Shown piece by piece: positions 8,700-18,246 of a stretch of 64,000 bases of DNA; position 1 is the stretch's first letter; every line of letters starts with the position of its first letter. A program made the position numbers and the translations under genes. The stretch is from Ferruginibacter sp. (GTDB taxonomy: Bacteria; Bacteroidota; Bacteroidia; Chitinophagales; Chitinophagaceae). Location: NCBI GenBank assembly GCA_019638525.1, contig JAHBTO010000003.1, positions 310,001 to 374,000 of the forward strand, in the 5' to 3' direction. The notes under the pieces were generated by a model. It worked only from the letters and a program-made list of their open reading frames with translations, was not told where the DNA came from and ran no database searches.

Positions 8700-10394
8700 A
8701 TGAAACAATTTAAACGTTTTTTCAGCCTGTTGATTTTTATGGTATTCACAATCTCAGAATTTTCATGTAATAACAATCAATCAACACCGTCACAGGCAAT
8801 CATTAAACAGTTAAATCTTAAAAGAGGCAACATAATAAGTTGCAGCCCCGTAGCAGCCCAATTCGGTTTGGTGAATTTTGAAGTAACAGGAGGTGATGAT
8901 GTAAAAAAAGATTTTAACCTTGCGGTTGAGCTTTTACATTCTTTTGAATATGATGAAAGCGAAAAAGTTTTTGCAAAAATTATTGATGAAGCACCTGGTT
9001 GTGCAATGGCTTACTGGGGTATTGCTATGTGTAATTTTCATGCATTGTGGACACCCCCAACAGAAGCAGAATTGAAAAAAGGGGCACAGGCCATTGAGAT
9101 AGCTAAATCAATTAAAAATAAAATAGCAAAAGAAACGGGTTTCATTAATGCGCTAAGTTTATTTTATAAAGACTGGAATAAAACAAGCCATCTTGCACGA
9201 TGTTTGGATTTTGAAAAAGCAATGGAAAATTTACAGCAAGCTTTCCCCAACGATAACGAAGTTGCAATATTTTATGCCTTATCATTAGTTGCTGCTGCCA
9301 ATCCAAAAGACAAAACATATGCAAAACAAAAAAAAGCCGGGGCCATTTTAGAAGCTATGTACAAAACAGAACCAAACCATCCAGGTGTAATTCATTACAT
9401 TATCCATACGTATGATTATCCCGAATTAGCATCCCTTGCGTTGCCCGCTGCAGAACGATATGCAGGTGTGGCTCCTTCATCGGCTCATGCACTGCACATG
9501 CCTTCGCATATTTTTACAAGATTAGGGTTATGGGATAAAAGTATCCAAACAAATTTGCGATCGGTAGAAGCTGCAAGATGCTATGCAGAATCATCAGGCA
9601 ACCCGGGGCATTGGGATGAAGAACTGCATGGCCTTGATTATCTTGTGTACGCTTATTTACAAAAGGGGGATAATATACAGGCTCAAAAACAAATAGACTA
9701 TCTAAATTCATTCAAAATAATTTCACCGGTTAATTTTAAGGTTGCTTATGCACTTGCAGCTATTCCCAGCCGTTATGTGCTTGAAAATAAAAATTGGAAA
9801 GATGCGGCAAATTTGGAATCGCATGCTGTAAAAATAAACTGGGATGATTACCCCTGGCAGGAATCCATCATCCATTTTGCCCGTTTATTAGGCGCCGTAC
9901 ACACCCATAATTTACAAGCAGCAGAACTTGAAATGGAGAATCTTAAAAAACTGCAAGGCAGGCTGCAAAAACAAAAAGATATTTATAAAGCAACAGAGGT
10001 AACCATACAAATGAATGCAGGAGATGCATGGATACAATTTGCAAAAGGCGATAACGCCTCTGCACTTAAATTAATGAACATGGCTGCTGATATGGAAGAT
10101 AGTACCGGCAAGCATCCCGTAACACCGGGCGAGGTATTGCCGGCAAGAGAATTGTTAGGAGATATGTATTTTAAATTGAATGATTATAAAAACGCCTTGA
10201 AAACTTATGAAGATGTGTTAAAGAAAAGCCCTAACCGGTTTAATAGTTTATATGGCGCAGGAAAATCTGCAGAAAAAATAAATGACAAAGAAAAAACCAT
10301 TTACTATTACAAACAATTAGCCGCAATTACAAATTCAAAAAACCCCGTGCGAAAAGAACTAAGTGAAATCGTAGGTTTTTTGGCAAAGAATTAA
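8700..10394 (+). CDS. TPR-repeat lipoprotein
   Basis: 564 aa. A hydrophobic N-terminus ends in SEFSC near residue 23, a plausible though weak lipobox, so it is probably an envelope lipoprotein. Helical repeat sequence runs through most of the protein: a first TPR around residues 78-110 (AVELLHSFEYDESEKVFAKI and AYWGIAMCNFHALW), a central segment with HYIIHTYDYPELASLALPAAERYA and HALHMPSHIFTRLGLWDKSI, and two clear C-terminal TPRs near 485-550. The His-rich HMPSHIFTRLG segment is found in a widespread family of TPR proteins without known function. Role probably protein-protein interaction in the periplasm; partner unknown. Confidence 0.82.
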   Translation: MKQFKRFFSLLIFMVFTISEFSCNNNQSTPSQAIIKQLNLKRGNIISCSPVAAQFGLVNFEVTGGDDVKKDFNLAVELLHSFEYDESEKVFAKIIDEAPGCAMAYWGIAMCNFHALWTPPTEAELKKGAQAIEIAKSIKNKIAKETGFINALSLFYKDWNKTSHLARCLDFEKAMENLQQAFPNDNEVAIFYALSLVAAANPKDKTYAKQKKAGAILEAMYKTEPNHPGVIHYIIHTYDYPELASLALPAAERYAGVAPSSAHALHMPSHIFTRLGLWDKSIQTNLRSVEAARCYAESSGNPGHWDEELHGLDYLVYAYLQKGDNIQAQKQIDYLNSFKIISPVNFKVAYALAAIPSRYVLENKNWKDAANLESHAVKINWDDYPWQESIIHFARLLGAVHTHNLQAAELEMENLKKLQGRLQKQKDIYKATEVTIQMNAGDAWIQFAKGDNASALKLMNMAADMEDSTGKHPVTPGEVLPARELLGDMYFKLNDYKNALKTYEDVLKKSPNRFNSLYGAGKSAEKINDKEKTIYYYKQLAAITNSKNPVRKELSEIVGFLAKN

Positions 10395-10438
10395 GCAATT
10401 TATTTTCGTTGATTTTTATCTTTAAAAATTATTTTATA

Positions 10439-10861
10439 ATGACGGTAAAAGAACAAATCAAGCAATATATATCATCATTGCAGGTAACCAAAGCTAATGA
10501 GTTACAAACACTGCATAAACATATCATGCAAATAAAACCAGCCAGTAAACTTTGGTTTCTTAATGGAAAAGACGAGAATGGGAAAGTGATTTCCAATCCT
10601 AATATTGGGTATGGTTCTATTAATATTAAATACAAGGATGGTTCAACAAGAGAATTTTATCAAATTGGATTGAGTGCAAATACAACCGGCATCTCGGTAT
10701 ATATCATGGGCATTGCAGATAAGGCATACCTGTTAAATAATTATGGTAAAAAAATAGGCAAGGCAAGTGTAACCGGATATTGTATCAAATTCAAAACGCT
10801 GAAAGATATCAATATGGATGTGCTTGCATCGGCAATTAAATTTGGATTTGAAAATAAGTGA
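10439..10861 (+). CDS. DUF1801-like small protein
   Basis: 140 aa from ATG 10439; a longer reading from 10409 would add a hydrophobic stretch out of keeping with the family. The sequence begins TVKEQIKQYISSLQ and has SKLWFLNGKDENG and NPNIGYGSI, followed by a beta-rich core with FYQIGLSANTTGISVYIMG and a C-terminal FKTLKDINMDVLASAIKFG helix. This matches the DUF1801/YdhG-like fold, frequently encoded near ArsR/SRPBCC genes. No enzyme activity is known. It follows the TPR gene by 44 bases. Confidence 0.75.
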   Translation: MTVKEQIKQYISSLQVTKANELQTLHKHIMQIKPASKLWFLNGKDENGKVISNPNIGYGSINIKYKDGSTREFYQIGLSANTTGISVYIMGIADKAYLLNNYGKKIGKASVTGYCIKFKTLKDINMDVLASAIKFGFENK

Positions 10862-10883
10862 TAATTGAATGAAAGATTTTTGC

Positions 10884-11696
10884 TTATTCTGTTTTATTAT
10901 CTACCATAAAATCAAACATGTCTTCATTTATTTCATCCGGTTCATCGCAATGGGTTATTTGTGCAAAGGCGCTGAAGGTAGAGCCAATCATCAAGGGTAA
11001 ACTAAACAGCAATCCTATGCCGCAGGGTATGGCGCTGATGAAGATGATAAGCCCTATCAATATAAAATAACCAATCAGTGGTAACAGGTTACGGGTTGCT
11101 ATTTTACGAGACATTTCCATTGCCGGCCAAGCTTGCATCTTATAAATAACAATAAAATGGTTTTTAAATACCCAAATAATTGAAATAAGCATGATAAAGA
11201 ACATAAGCAATAAAAAAAGCACTGCCGATTCGGGTGTAAACATTTGCATTGCTAATGCCTTCAATTCATCCTGGTTATTAAGTGCACCGGCGCTTTGTAG
11301 TGATTCAAAAAATTTAATGATGATACCCAGGTAATTTAACAAGAAAAGTACAGAGAGAATAATAATTACTACAAACTGAATGCATGCGCTGATGGCAATG
11401 GGCCCCAGGAATTTAAAACCTTTGAACATGTCTCCTAAATCGGCCCAGCCAAAACCTTTTGAAATGCGCCATGTAACATAAATAGCGCCTGCCATAAGGC
11501 AGGGCGACAATATCACCTGGTTAGCTAAACTACCAACAAAAGGAATCAATCCTGCTGCAAAACTTATCACCACCGATACAATACCGCCTAAAATATAATA
11601 GCCCAAATGTTTTGAAACCAATGCCCATCCATCAGATAATGCCCTGCCTATAGAGAAAGTTGATTTATCGGTACTGAGTTCTGTTAATGTCTTCAT
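10884..11696 (-). CDS. Polytopic inner-membrane protein of unknown function
   Basis: 270 aa with about five to six hydrophobic segments, beginning near residue 32 (YYILGGIVSVVISFAAGLI), then near 100-125, 150-175 and 205-240. The N-terminus has a short cytoplasmic region with FSIGRALSDGWALVSKHLG, and the C-terminus is acidic. The pattern (glycine-rich helices, ADLGDMFKGFKFLGP loop) resembles the DUF975/DUF4013-type membrane proteins. Bacteroidota homologues are often mislabelled as carotene monooxygenases. No transport or enzyme motif is visible. It is divergent from the next gene with a 148-base spacer. Confidence 0.75.
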   Translation of the reverse strand: MKTLTELSTDKSTFSIGRALSDGWALVSKHLGYYILGGIVSVVISFAAGLIPFVGSLANQVILSPCLMAGAIYVTWRISKGFGWADLGDMFKGFKFLGPIAISACIQFVVIIILSVLFLLNYLGIIIKFFESLQSAGALNNQDELKALAMQMFTPESAVLFLLLMFFIMLISIIWVFKNHFIVIYKMQAWPAMEMSRKIATRNLLPLIGYFILIGLIIFISAIPCGIGLLFSLPLMIGSTFSAFAQITHCDEPDEINEDMFDFMVDNKTE

Positions 11697-11820
11697 CGTT
11701 TATTTTTTTTAAAACTAATATTTTTAATGCATTATCATGCATTATGTAATCAATTAAATACAATGTTTTATTAACAATAAATAATCAAACTTAAAACAAA
11801 GATTGAATACATTTAATATG

Positions 11821-11828
11821 TAGATTTG
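11821..11828 (+). promoter_or_regulatory. -7 element TAGATTTG of the envelope-protein operon
   Basis: TAGATTTG fits TAnnTTTG and lies 16 bases before the ATG at 11845, implying a very short 5' leader. The -33 element is not obvious. Confidence 0.5.
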
Positions 11829-11844
11829 CTCTTAATTTGCAACT

Positions 11845-12513
11845 ATGAAGACATACGCTTACATTATTTTATTTTCGTGCCTGTTACTTTTTCAAAGTTG
11901 TTTTGAAATTGTTGAAACGGTTTTCCTGAATACAGACGGATCAGGAAATTTTCAACTGGTGTTGAACCTAAGCAAAAGCAAAACAAAGCTCAACTCCATT
12001 ATTAAAATGAAAACAATAAACGGGCACAATGTACCCTCAAAGGAAGAAATTAAGGAAAAGATTGCAAGTATTGAAAAAACGGCTGCCAAAACTCCCGGTA
12101 TCAGTAATGTAAAAGCCACGGTTGATTTTAATAATTATATTGCCACTATCAATTTTAATTTTACACAGGTTAACCGTATTAACGATGTAGTTAAGAATGT
12201 ATATATAAAAGAAGGAGGCAAAGGTAAAGTGCCCGAAAAAATTTACGATTATACCCCCGGCAGTAAAACTTTTAAAAGGATGAATCCTTATTCGTTTAAA
12301 GATGAATATAAAAAACTGAGTAATGCCGATAAAGAGATATTTGCCACAGCCAATTATACTGCTATCTTTAAATTTGAAGCATCTGTTACGGGTGCTTCAA
12401 ACAAGAGTACAAAAATAGCTCCCAGTAATAAAGCAACTATGCTTAAACTGAATGCACTTGATGTGGCTACAGAAAAAAAATCTATCGAAAATAAAATAAC
12501 CTTAACTAACTAA
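11845..12513 (+). CDS. Hypothetical lipoprotein, first gene of a three-gene unit
   Basis: 222 aa. A signal peptide ends in the lipobox LFQSC, with the lipidated Cys at residue 19, so it is exported and lipid-anchored. The mature part begins FEIVETVFLNTDGSGNFQLVLNLSKSK, a beta-rich region, followed by a helical Lys-rich segment and a C-terminal part rich in Ser, Thr and Lys. I do not recognise a named family. It is 5 bases upstream of the next gene and likely co-transcribed with the following two envelope proteins, so it probably acts with them. Confidence 0.8.
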   Translation: MKTYAYIILFSCLLLFQSCFEIVETVFLNTDGSGNFQLVLNLSKSKTKLNSIIKMKTINGHNVPSKEEIKEKIASIEKTAAKTPGISNVKATVDFNNYIATINFNFTQVNRINDVVKNVYIKEGGKGKVPEKIYDYTPGSKTFKRMNPYSFKDEYKKLSNADKEIFATANYTAIFKFEASVTGASNKSTKIAPSNKATMLKLNALDVATEKKSIENKITLTN

Positions 12514-12518
12514 CATTT

Positions 12519-14423
12519 ATGAAAACATTCATTACCGCTCTTGTGTGTTGTTTTACTTTTAGCACAGTAAGCCTGGCGCAAAATAACCTGTCATTAGTAC
12601 CGGCATCTGCAACTTTTGTGATTAAATATGCCGGAGAAAATTTCACCAAAAATATTTCAATAAAAAAAATTGACAGTTATAATTTTATTAAAGAAGATTT
12701 TTTTAAGAAACTACATCTTGATAAGCGCTCTTCATTAAAAAACACCGGTATCAATTTTGAGCAGGATAGTTATCAATACGTTATTATACAAGACACCTGT
12801 ATCAACTTTGTATCGTTGTTGAACATTAAAAACCAGGCACAGTTTCTAAAACTAATAAAAGATAATTACAGCGATGCTTCCGAACCGGTAAATAAAAACG
12901 GGTTTAGTTACATCCCGGTATCAAACACAACCTTTATTGGATGGAACAGCAATATGGCCGTTATAGTTAACAGTACTTACCAAAACCGTAAATATTATTT
13001 TGATGACAATTATGGTTCGGATACTGGCCTTGTAGAATTAAAAGTAGATACTGCAATTACTATGGAACCCGACACAACGCTTACTGAAGAAGAAAAAGAA
13101 GCCAAAGAACAGGAAGAACAACGTATTCGGGATAGTATTTATAATTATAAATGGGATTTGTGGCAACAGCAACAGGATATGATTGCAAAAAAACAGCAAC
13201 AGGCAACCGCCGAAGCAATTATGCAAAATACTTTTACTGGTTCTGTTAAATCTATTGCCAACGAAGCAGGCTATCAAAAGATAGTTGAACCGGCGGCTCA
13301 TGTAAGTGCCTGGTTTAATACCGAAAGTATCTTTAACCAATACATGAATTATTTTAACAAGGGCACTTATGGTGTTGTTAGCAGCATTACAACACCGTAT
13401 TATAGCAAGTCAGATGGCTTTAACTCGGCAGTGAACGTTTATTTTGATAAAGACAAACTGCGTATGGAGCAAAAAACTTTTTCGGCTAATGATAGCCTTA
13501 ATAAACTTTCGCTGGCAGTAATGAACAATAAGCAAAGTAACGGCCTCATCAAATTTGTAAACCCCGGAAATATCGGTTACCTGTCTATGAGCATTAATAC
13601 CGAGGCAATGGCTAATTATTATTATCCTTTGCTTAAAAGTTATTTGGGCAATGCATCGTATATGAACGATTATACCGACCTTATAGATGTGTATATAGAC
13701 CTGTTGCAGATTATCATTGATGAAAAAGGTATTGCAGAACTACTGCCGGGCAACTATATGTTTGTAATGCATGATATGAAAGCAAGGATGGTTGATTACA
13801 CCGATTATGAATACGATGAAGAATACAACCGTAAGGAAGTTAGAAAAACAAAGAAGGAACTATCGCCCGATTTTACATTTGCTTTTGAAACCAACAGGAG
13901 CGATTTTTTAGAAAGAGTGGCACATTTGCCATTGAAGTATGCCGAGAAAGAGCATTTTGATTATAAACAGAAAGACGGCTATTATGTTCTTACTTTTGAT
14001 ACTGGTAAATATCCTATCAACAGTTTATATTTTATGGTTAAAGATGGCAAAGCGATTATCACCACTTCTAAAAACATTGTTGATATGGTGAAAAACAATA
14101 CCGGTTTTACAACCGATGATGAAACAAAAAAAGAGATACTTGATAATAATTACTCGTTGCAGTTAAATAGTACAAAACTTATCGAAAAATTGCAAACACA
14201 ATTTAATACAGATGTAAACAAGAAAGTAAGCGATTACCTGAAACAAAACCTGGGCGATGTGAAAATGGAAAGCCGTATTAAAGACGGGATGATACAAGGT
14301 ACTGCCACAATGAATATTAAAGGTAAGCACAGCAATAGCCTCGAGTTTTTCTTCAACATTATTGACGGTGTGAATTCCATTGTTGAAAAAGACCGCCAGG
14401 ACAAAGAAAAAAAAATGAATTAA
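12519..14423 (+). CDS. Large secreted protein resembling DUF4836/DUF3352-type proteins
   Basis: 634 aa. The signal peptide ends in STVSLAQ (residue 21). The mature protein starts LSLVPASATFVIKYAGENF, a pattern seen in Bacteroidota DUF4836-like proteins. A strongly charged helical linker rich in Glu, Gln and Lys, with likely coiled coil, lies at about residues 185-235. A second beta-rich repeat follows with NPGNIGYLSMSINTEA and ALIDV-type strands, and the C-terminus is again charged. No catalytic motif is visible. The next gene begins immediately after the stop. Role unknown; localisation is periplasmic or outer membrane by inference. Confidence 0.78.
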   Translation: MKTFITALVCCFTFSTVSLAQNNLSLVPASATFVIKYAGENFTKNISIKKIDSYNFIKEDFFKKLHLDKRSSLKNTGINFEQDSYQYVIIQDTCINFVSLLNIKNQAQFLKLIKDNYSDASEPVNKNGFSYIPVSNTTFIGWNSNMAVIVNSTYQNRKYYFDDNYGSDTGLVELKVDTAITMEPDTTLTEEEKEAKEQEEQRIRDSIYNYKWDLWQQQQDMIAKKQQQATAEAIMQNTFTGSVKSIANEAGYQKIVEPAAHVSAWFNTESIFNQYMNYFNKGTYGVVSSITTPYYSKSDGFNSAVNVYFDKDKLRMEQKTFSANDSLNKLSLAVMNNKQSNGLIKFVNPGNIGYLSMSINTEAMANYYYPLLKSYLGNASYMNDYTDLIDVYIDLLQIIIDEKGIAELLPGNYMFVMHDMKARMVDYTDYEYDEEYNRKEVRKTKKELSPDFTFAFETNRSDFLERVAHLPLKYAEKEHFDYKQKDGYYVLTFDTGKYPINSLYFMVKDGKAIITTSKNIVDMVKNNTGFTTDDETKKEILDNNYSLQLNSTKLIEKLQTQFNTDVNKKVSDYLKQNLGDVKMESRIKDGMIQGTATMNIKGKHSNSLEFFFNIIDGVNSIVEKDRQDKEKKMN

Positions 14424-15773
14424 ATGAGTAAGAAAAAATGGGGGCTGCTTCTGTTAGCAGCCCTTTTGCTTTTTGGATATGTAAAACTGTTTTATAAAAC
14501 TTACAGTCATAAAGCCGTGCCTTTAAGCGCCGATTATGTGGTGGCTGCCGATGTGAAAAGAATTACCAATTCCTTGATATGGAATTATATAACCACACCG
14601 GCGTTGTGGAAAGATTTCAGCCTTTCGTCAAAAAAAACTAAAGAGATAAGCTGGGATGATATGGTGAAACTACCCGATTATATCCTGGCATTTCATGTAC
14701 ACAACCAACCTGCATCTATATGGTATGCTTTGTTTGATATAAAGGACAAAGCCGATTTTGAAAAAGGGATGCGACAATTTCAATTTGAAAAATTGAACAG
14801 TCATGAATATGTAAACAAAACAAACAGCATTTATATATTTGTACAGGATGAAAAGCTGTTGGTTGCAACAGCTTCTGCCGAAAGGAAAAACGAAGTGCTT
14901 GCAACGGCTAACGAACTGTTTGCTAAAAAAGCATATATGCCCGAAGCAAACTTAAAAAAAGCTATACATGCTAAAAGCCACCTTGCTGCTTATTTAAGAC
15001 CTGGCGGGGTTTTACAAAAAGAAACAGTGGTTACGGCAAATTTTAACAAAGATAAAATTGAAATAAACGGAAACTTTGAACCCGGCGCCCAATACGATTT
15101 TGCAGATTATAATTTTAAATATGCTTCCGGTTCCTTATGTGCAACAGCTTTTACCCAACCACCTGTAAAATTTTGGAACCTTGTAGATTCTGCAAGTAAA
15201 GAAAAAATTTCTACGGCATTAAATTTTAATATTGATTCGCTGATGCAACAGGGCAACAACCGCTATAGCATTAACATTAATGAAATAAAAACCAGGGTTG
15301 ATAGCGCTGTAACTTATACTTACGATGATGAATTTAACAAGGTAGAAAAAACAACCGTTAATTATATACAGGAACCTTCGTTTGATTTTATAATTACAGG
15401 TAACCGTGCACAAGCTTTTGATGCGTACCTGCTGCATGCCGGTAAACTTGAAACCACAAGTGCTGGGAAACTTTTTTTACCCATGCCATTTGTAAAGGCA
15501 TATTGTATTAACAGTAACCACCGGTTAAATATTACATCGGCCAATTATAGTGAAATGGCAACTGATAAAACTACCAAAGCGATTTTCTTTTTAAATATGG
15601 TTATTTCAAAAATTCCGCAAAACCTTTTAAACTACCTGCCAGAGCAGTTAAAGAAGTTCATCATAACTCTTGATACAATGAATATTTCTTTTACTAAAAA
15701 AGAAAAACTGGTGTTGCTGAATATAGTGGTTCAAAAAAGGAAAAACGAACTTCCTCTTTTCATGTATCTATAA
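14424..15773 (+). CDS. Membrane-anchored hypothetical protein related to the preceding gene
   Basis: 449 aa. The ATG follows directly on the upstream stop codon, so translation is coupled. One N-terminal transmembrane anchor (KKWGLLLLAALLLFGYVKLF, residues 4-23) is followed by VPLSADYVVAADVKRITNS, the same theme as the PASATFVIKYAG start of the neighbour. This suggests the two are distant paralogues of the DUF3352-like type. The remainder is beta-rich and periplasmic. No active-site motif is seen. A 7-bp palindrome lies 52 bases downstream. Confidence 0.75.
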   Translation: MSKKKWGLLLLAALLLFGYVKLFYKTYSHKAVPLSADYVVAADVKRITNSLIWNYITTPALWKDFSLSSKKTKEISWDDMVKLPDYILAFHVHNQPASIWYALFDIKDKADFEKGMRQFQFEKLNSHEYVNKTNSIYIFVQDEKLLVATASAERKNEVLATANELFAKKAYMPEANLKKAIHAKSHLAAYLRPGGVLQKETVVTANFNKDKIEINGNFEPGAQYDFADYNFKYASGSLCATAFTQPPVKFWNLVDSASKEKISTALNFNIDSLMQQGNNRYSININEIKTRVDSAVTYTYDDEFNKVEKTTVNYIQEPSFDFIITGNRAQAFDAYLLHAGKLETTSAGKLFLPMPFVKAYCINSNHRLNITSANYSEMATDKTTKAIFFLNMVISKIPQNLLNYLPEQLKKFIITLDTMNISFTKKEKLVLLNIVVQKRKNELPLFMYL

Positions 15774-15824
15774 ATGTTACACACTTTAAATCAATATAGC
15801 TACTAAATGTTGTGTTGGTTATCA

Positions 15825-15841
15825 TAAGCACGCAGTGCTTA
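15825..15841. repeat. Perfect palindrome TAAGCAC-GCA-GTGCTTA
   Basis: 7-bp arms around a 3-base loop in the 285-base spacer 15774-16058. There is no T-run straight after it, so it may be a poor terminator for the preceding operon or a protein-binding site. The rest of the spacer is G/T-rich on the plus strand without a gene. Confidence 0.6.
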
Positions 15842-16058
15842 AACCTTTTACTGGTAAGGATTTGTTGTTTTTTTGTAAAGGTTGGGTATTTGTTTTTAGT
15901 GCTGAGGTTGGTTTCGGGCATTTACAGGTTGTTTTTAATTTTACATCATCAGGAACAAACAAATTATTTACCTGCTCTTTTTTAACTTTTAAATGCTGTA
16001 TGTAAAGTTTAATGATTGCTTTTGTGTGGATTTTTTATTAACTATTAAATTAAACTTT

Positions 16059-16457
16059 ATGAAACAGGTTAAAACATTTTTAGCAGTAGCAATTTTTTCA
16101 ATTTTTTATTTCACGCAGGTTGCAGTAGCCAATACTGTAGAAAATACAAATACATTACCTGTAGAACTAACCATTGCAGGTACTTTTAAAAGCCAGCCAT
16201 TGGTGCAACTGAACTTTACAGCTAATGAACAAGACAATGTATTTAAGATATTGATTACTGATGAAGCCGGTGTGGAACTGTATAACAACGAAGTAAAGGG
16301 TACTGTTTTTTCAAAACAGTTTTTATTAGATACTGATGATTTGGGAGATGCTGTTTTGTATTTTGAGATTACAGGTAAAAAATCGGGAAATAAAACTGTG
16401 TATAAACTAAACAGGCAGCAACAAGTAACTCAAAAGTTGAACGTTGTAAAATTATAA
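16059..16457 (+). CDS. Small secreted beta-sandwich protein, unknown function
   Basis: 132 aa from ATG 16059; the longer frame from 15993 adds residues before a clear signal peptide and is rejected. The signal peptide VKTFLAVAIFSIFYFTQVAVA is cleaved near residue 24. The mature part (PVELTIAGTFKSQPLVQLNF, ILITDEAGVELYN, and VLYFEITGKKSG) alternates hydrophobic and polar residues like a single Ig-like or T9SS-type beta-sandwich, but no sorting motif is complete. It stands alone between an unusually G/T-rich leader and a bidirectional terminator. I do not recognise the family. Confidence 0.75.
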   Translation: MKQVKTFLAVAIFSIFYFTQVAVANTVENTNTLPVELTIAGTFKSQPLVQLNFTANEQDNVFKILITDEAGVELYNNEVKGTVFSKQFLLDTDDLGDAVLYFEITGKKSGNKTVYKLNRQQQVTQKLNVVKL

Positions 16458-16496
16458 CTGTAAACTTTCAATTGTATCAAATATACCCTATAAAAA

Positions 16497-16528
16497 AGGC
16501 TGCCCTGTAAATGAGCAGCCTATATTTT
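16497..16528. terminator. Bidirectional intrinsic terminator
   Basis: AGGCTGC (16497-16503) pairs with GCAGCCT (16515-16521). A-rich sequence precedes it and ATATTTTTTT follows, so it can end transcripts from both the plus-strand small secreted protein and the minus-strand dehydrogenase that converge here. Confidence 0.85.
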
Positions 16529-16543
16529 TTTGATAGATTATTT

Positions 16544-17965
16544 TTATGGGAAAATACCCAACTCGGCATAGCTGGTAGCCACTTTGTTGATGGCGCTTAC
16601 ATATGCTGCTGTACGCATATCGGGTATGTCATCGTTGTTAAGCCATATATCCATTATTTCACGGGTGGCTGCAATCATTGTTTCTTCTAATCCGCTGTGT
16701 ACTAGGTCCACTTCATCGGCGCCATGCAGTATGATGGCTTTTTCTTCGGCGCCAACTTTTTTACCGGTAAGGCTTTCAATTTCGTTTATGATTTTGCCAT
16801 TAAGGTTTTCGGTAAATCTTTTTTCCATGCGGCCATAACGCACATGGCTAAGGTTTTTTAGCCACTCAAAATAACTTACGGTAACACCACCTGCATTCAG
16901 GTACATATCGGGTACGCATAAAATATTTTTCTTCAGGAAAATTTCATCGGCATCGGGTGTGCAGGGGCCGTTAGCGGCTTCGCCAATTATTTTTGCTTTT
17001 ACCCTGTCGGCATTTTCTTTAGTTATCACACTTTCAAGGGCGGCAGGTATTAATATGTCGCATTCCATCTCCAGTGCGTCGGTATTTTTTGCAAGGTTTG
17101 TGGCGCCCGGAAAATCAAGGATAGAACCTGTTTTTTGCCTGTGTAAAAACACTTCATGTTCATTTAAACCTGCAGCATTAAATATAGCGCCTTCATATTC
17201 TGCCAATGCAATTACTTTAGCGCCATGTTCTCTAAAAAATTTTGCACTATGATAGCCCACATTACCAAGCCCCTGTACAATTACGGATTTTCCTTCGATA
17301 CCGGTACTAAGGCCAAGTTTTTTCATCACTTCGGGCATGTTACAAACTTCTCTTATACCGTAAAATACGCCAAGGCCGGTGGCTTCTTTACGGCCACGTA
17401 CACCACCCTGGGTAACCGGCTTTCCGGTAACACAACCGGCAGCATCAATTTCGCCAGGTTTTAAAGATGTGTAGGTATCTACAATCCATGCCATTTCTCT
17501 TTCGCCGGTGCCATAATCAGGTGCAGGAACATCAATACCCGGGCCTATAAAATTTTTCTTTACCAGTTCTGATGTATAACGACGGGTAATTTTTTCAAGT
17601 TCATAAGGGCTGTAGTTCCTGGGATTAATTTTAATACCACCTTTACCTCCACCAAATGGAACATTTACAATAGCACATTTATAGGTCATAAGGCTTGCAA
17701 GTGCCATCACTTCATCCTGGTTTACTTCATCACTAAACCTGATACCGCCTTTGCAGGGAGATTTGTGATGACTGTGTTGCACCCTGTATGCTTCAATTAC
17801 TTCAATGGTACCATTATCTCTTTTAATGGGGAAACGCATACGGTAAACACTGTTACAGGCTTTTATTTGCTCCAGTACACCTAGATCCCATTTGGTAAAC
17901 TTGGCAGCCTTGTCAAAACTTCTTTCTACGTTTTCGAAGAAGGTGAATTCTTGTTTTTCACTCAT
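16544..17965 (-). CDS. Glutamate (Glu/Leu/Phe/Val-type) dehydrogenase
   Basis: 473 aa, the length of hexameric bacterial enzymes with extra N-terminal residues. Substrate-domain motifs are [15 protein letters not shown] near residue 65 (catalytic lysine region) and [15 protein letters not shown] near 100. The nucleotide-binding domain carries [14 protein letters not shown] near 230. C-terminal [13 protein letters not shown] is also family-typical. It interconverts glutamate and 2-oxoglutarate plus ammonium with NAD(P). The cofactor cannot be fixed from sequence. It lies 59 bases downstream of ccmD on the same strand; the link to cytochrome maturation is probably only positional. Confidence 0.93.
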   Translation of the reverse strand: MSEKQEFTFFENVERSFDKAAKFTKWDLGVLEQIKACNSVYRMRFPIKRDNGTIEVIEAYRVQHSHHKSPCKGGIRFSDEVNQDEVMALASLMTYKCAIVNVPFGGGKGGIKINPRNYSPYELEKITRRYTSELVKKNFIGPGIDVPAPDYGTGEREMAWIVDTYTSLKPGEIDAAGCVTGKPVTQGGVRGRKEATGLGVFYGIREVCNMPEVMKKLGLSTGIEGKSVIVQGLGNVGYHSAKFFREHGAKVIALAEYEGAIFNAAGLNEHEVFLHRQKTGSILDFPGATNLAKNTDALEMECDILIPAALESVITKENADRVKAKIIGEAANGPCTPDADEIFLKKNILCVPDMYLNAGGVTVSYFEWLKNLSHVRYGRMEKRFTENLNGKIINEIESLTGKKVGAEEKAIILHGADEVDLVHSGLEETMIAATREIMDIWLNNDDIPDMRTAAYVSAINKVATSYAELGIFP

Positions 17966-18024
17966 AAAATTGTTTTTAATTTTTTACAATCGTTAGTTGA
18001 GAATTTATATAGCAATATTAAAAA

Positions 18025-18246
18025 CTATTCTTTGTTTTTTTCCAGGCGGCTTATCTTCCTGTCTAATAAAAATACATAGATGAACAAGCCAATCAAAATA
18101 GTGAGGCAAACAGCCACCACCACGTAAATTTTTCCGTTACTCCGCATCACATCTGCCATATCCGGTTGTGTATCTTGTGCAAAACAAATAGCAGTGCTGC
18201 ATAAACAGGTTGCAAGCAACAATAACTTACGTACTATCTTAATCAT
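18025..18246 (-). CDS. ccmD: CcmD-family small membrane protein
   Basis: 73 aa. It has an N-terminal hydrophobic segment that looks like a signal sequence (LLLLATCLCSTAICFAQ), a second transmembrane helix near residues 40-60 (VVVAVCLTILIGLFIYVFLL) and a basic tail DRKISRLEKNK. The start overlaps the end of ccsA by eight bases, a standard arrangement for the heme-export helper CcmD, which assists heme handling by CcmC. Short, poorly conserved proteins make the name context-dependent. Confidence 0.75.
   Translation of the reverse strand: MIKIVRKLLLLATCLCSTAICFAQDTQPDMADVMRSNGKIYVVVAVCLTILIGLFIYVFLLDRKISRLEKNKE

Noticed and set aside
13038..13340. Antisense 100-aa frame inside the 634-aa secreted protein gene
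   Set aside because: It mirrors the Glu/Gln/Lys-rich linker codons on the other strand and has no start context; treated as a shadow.
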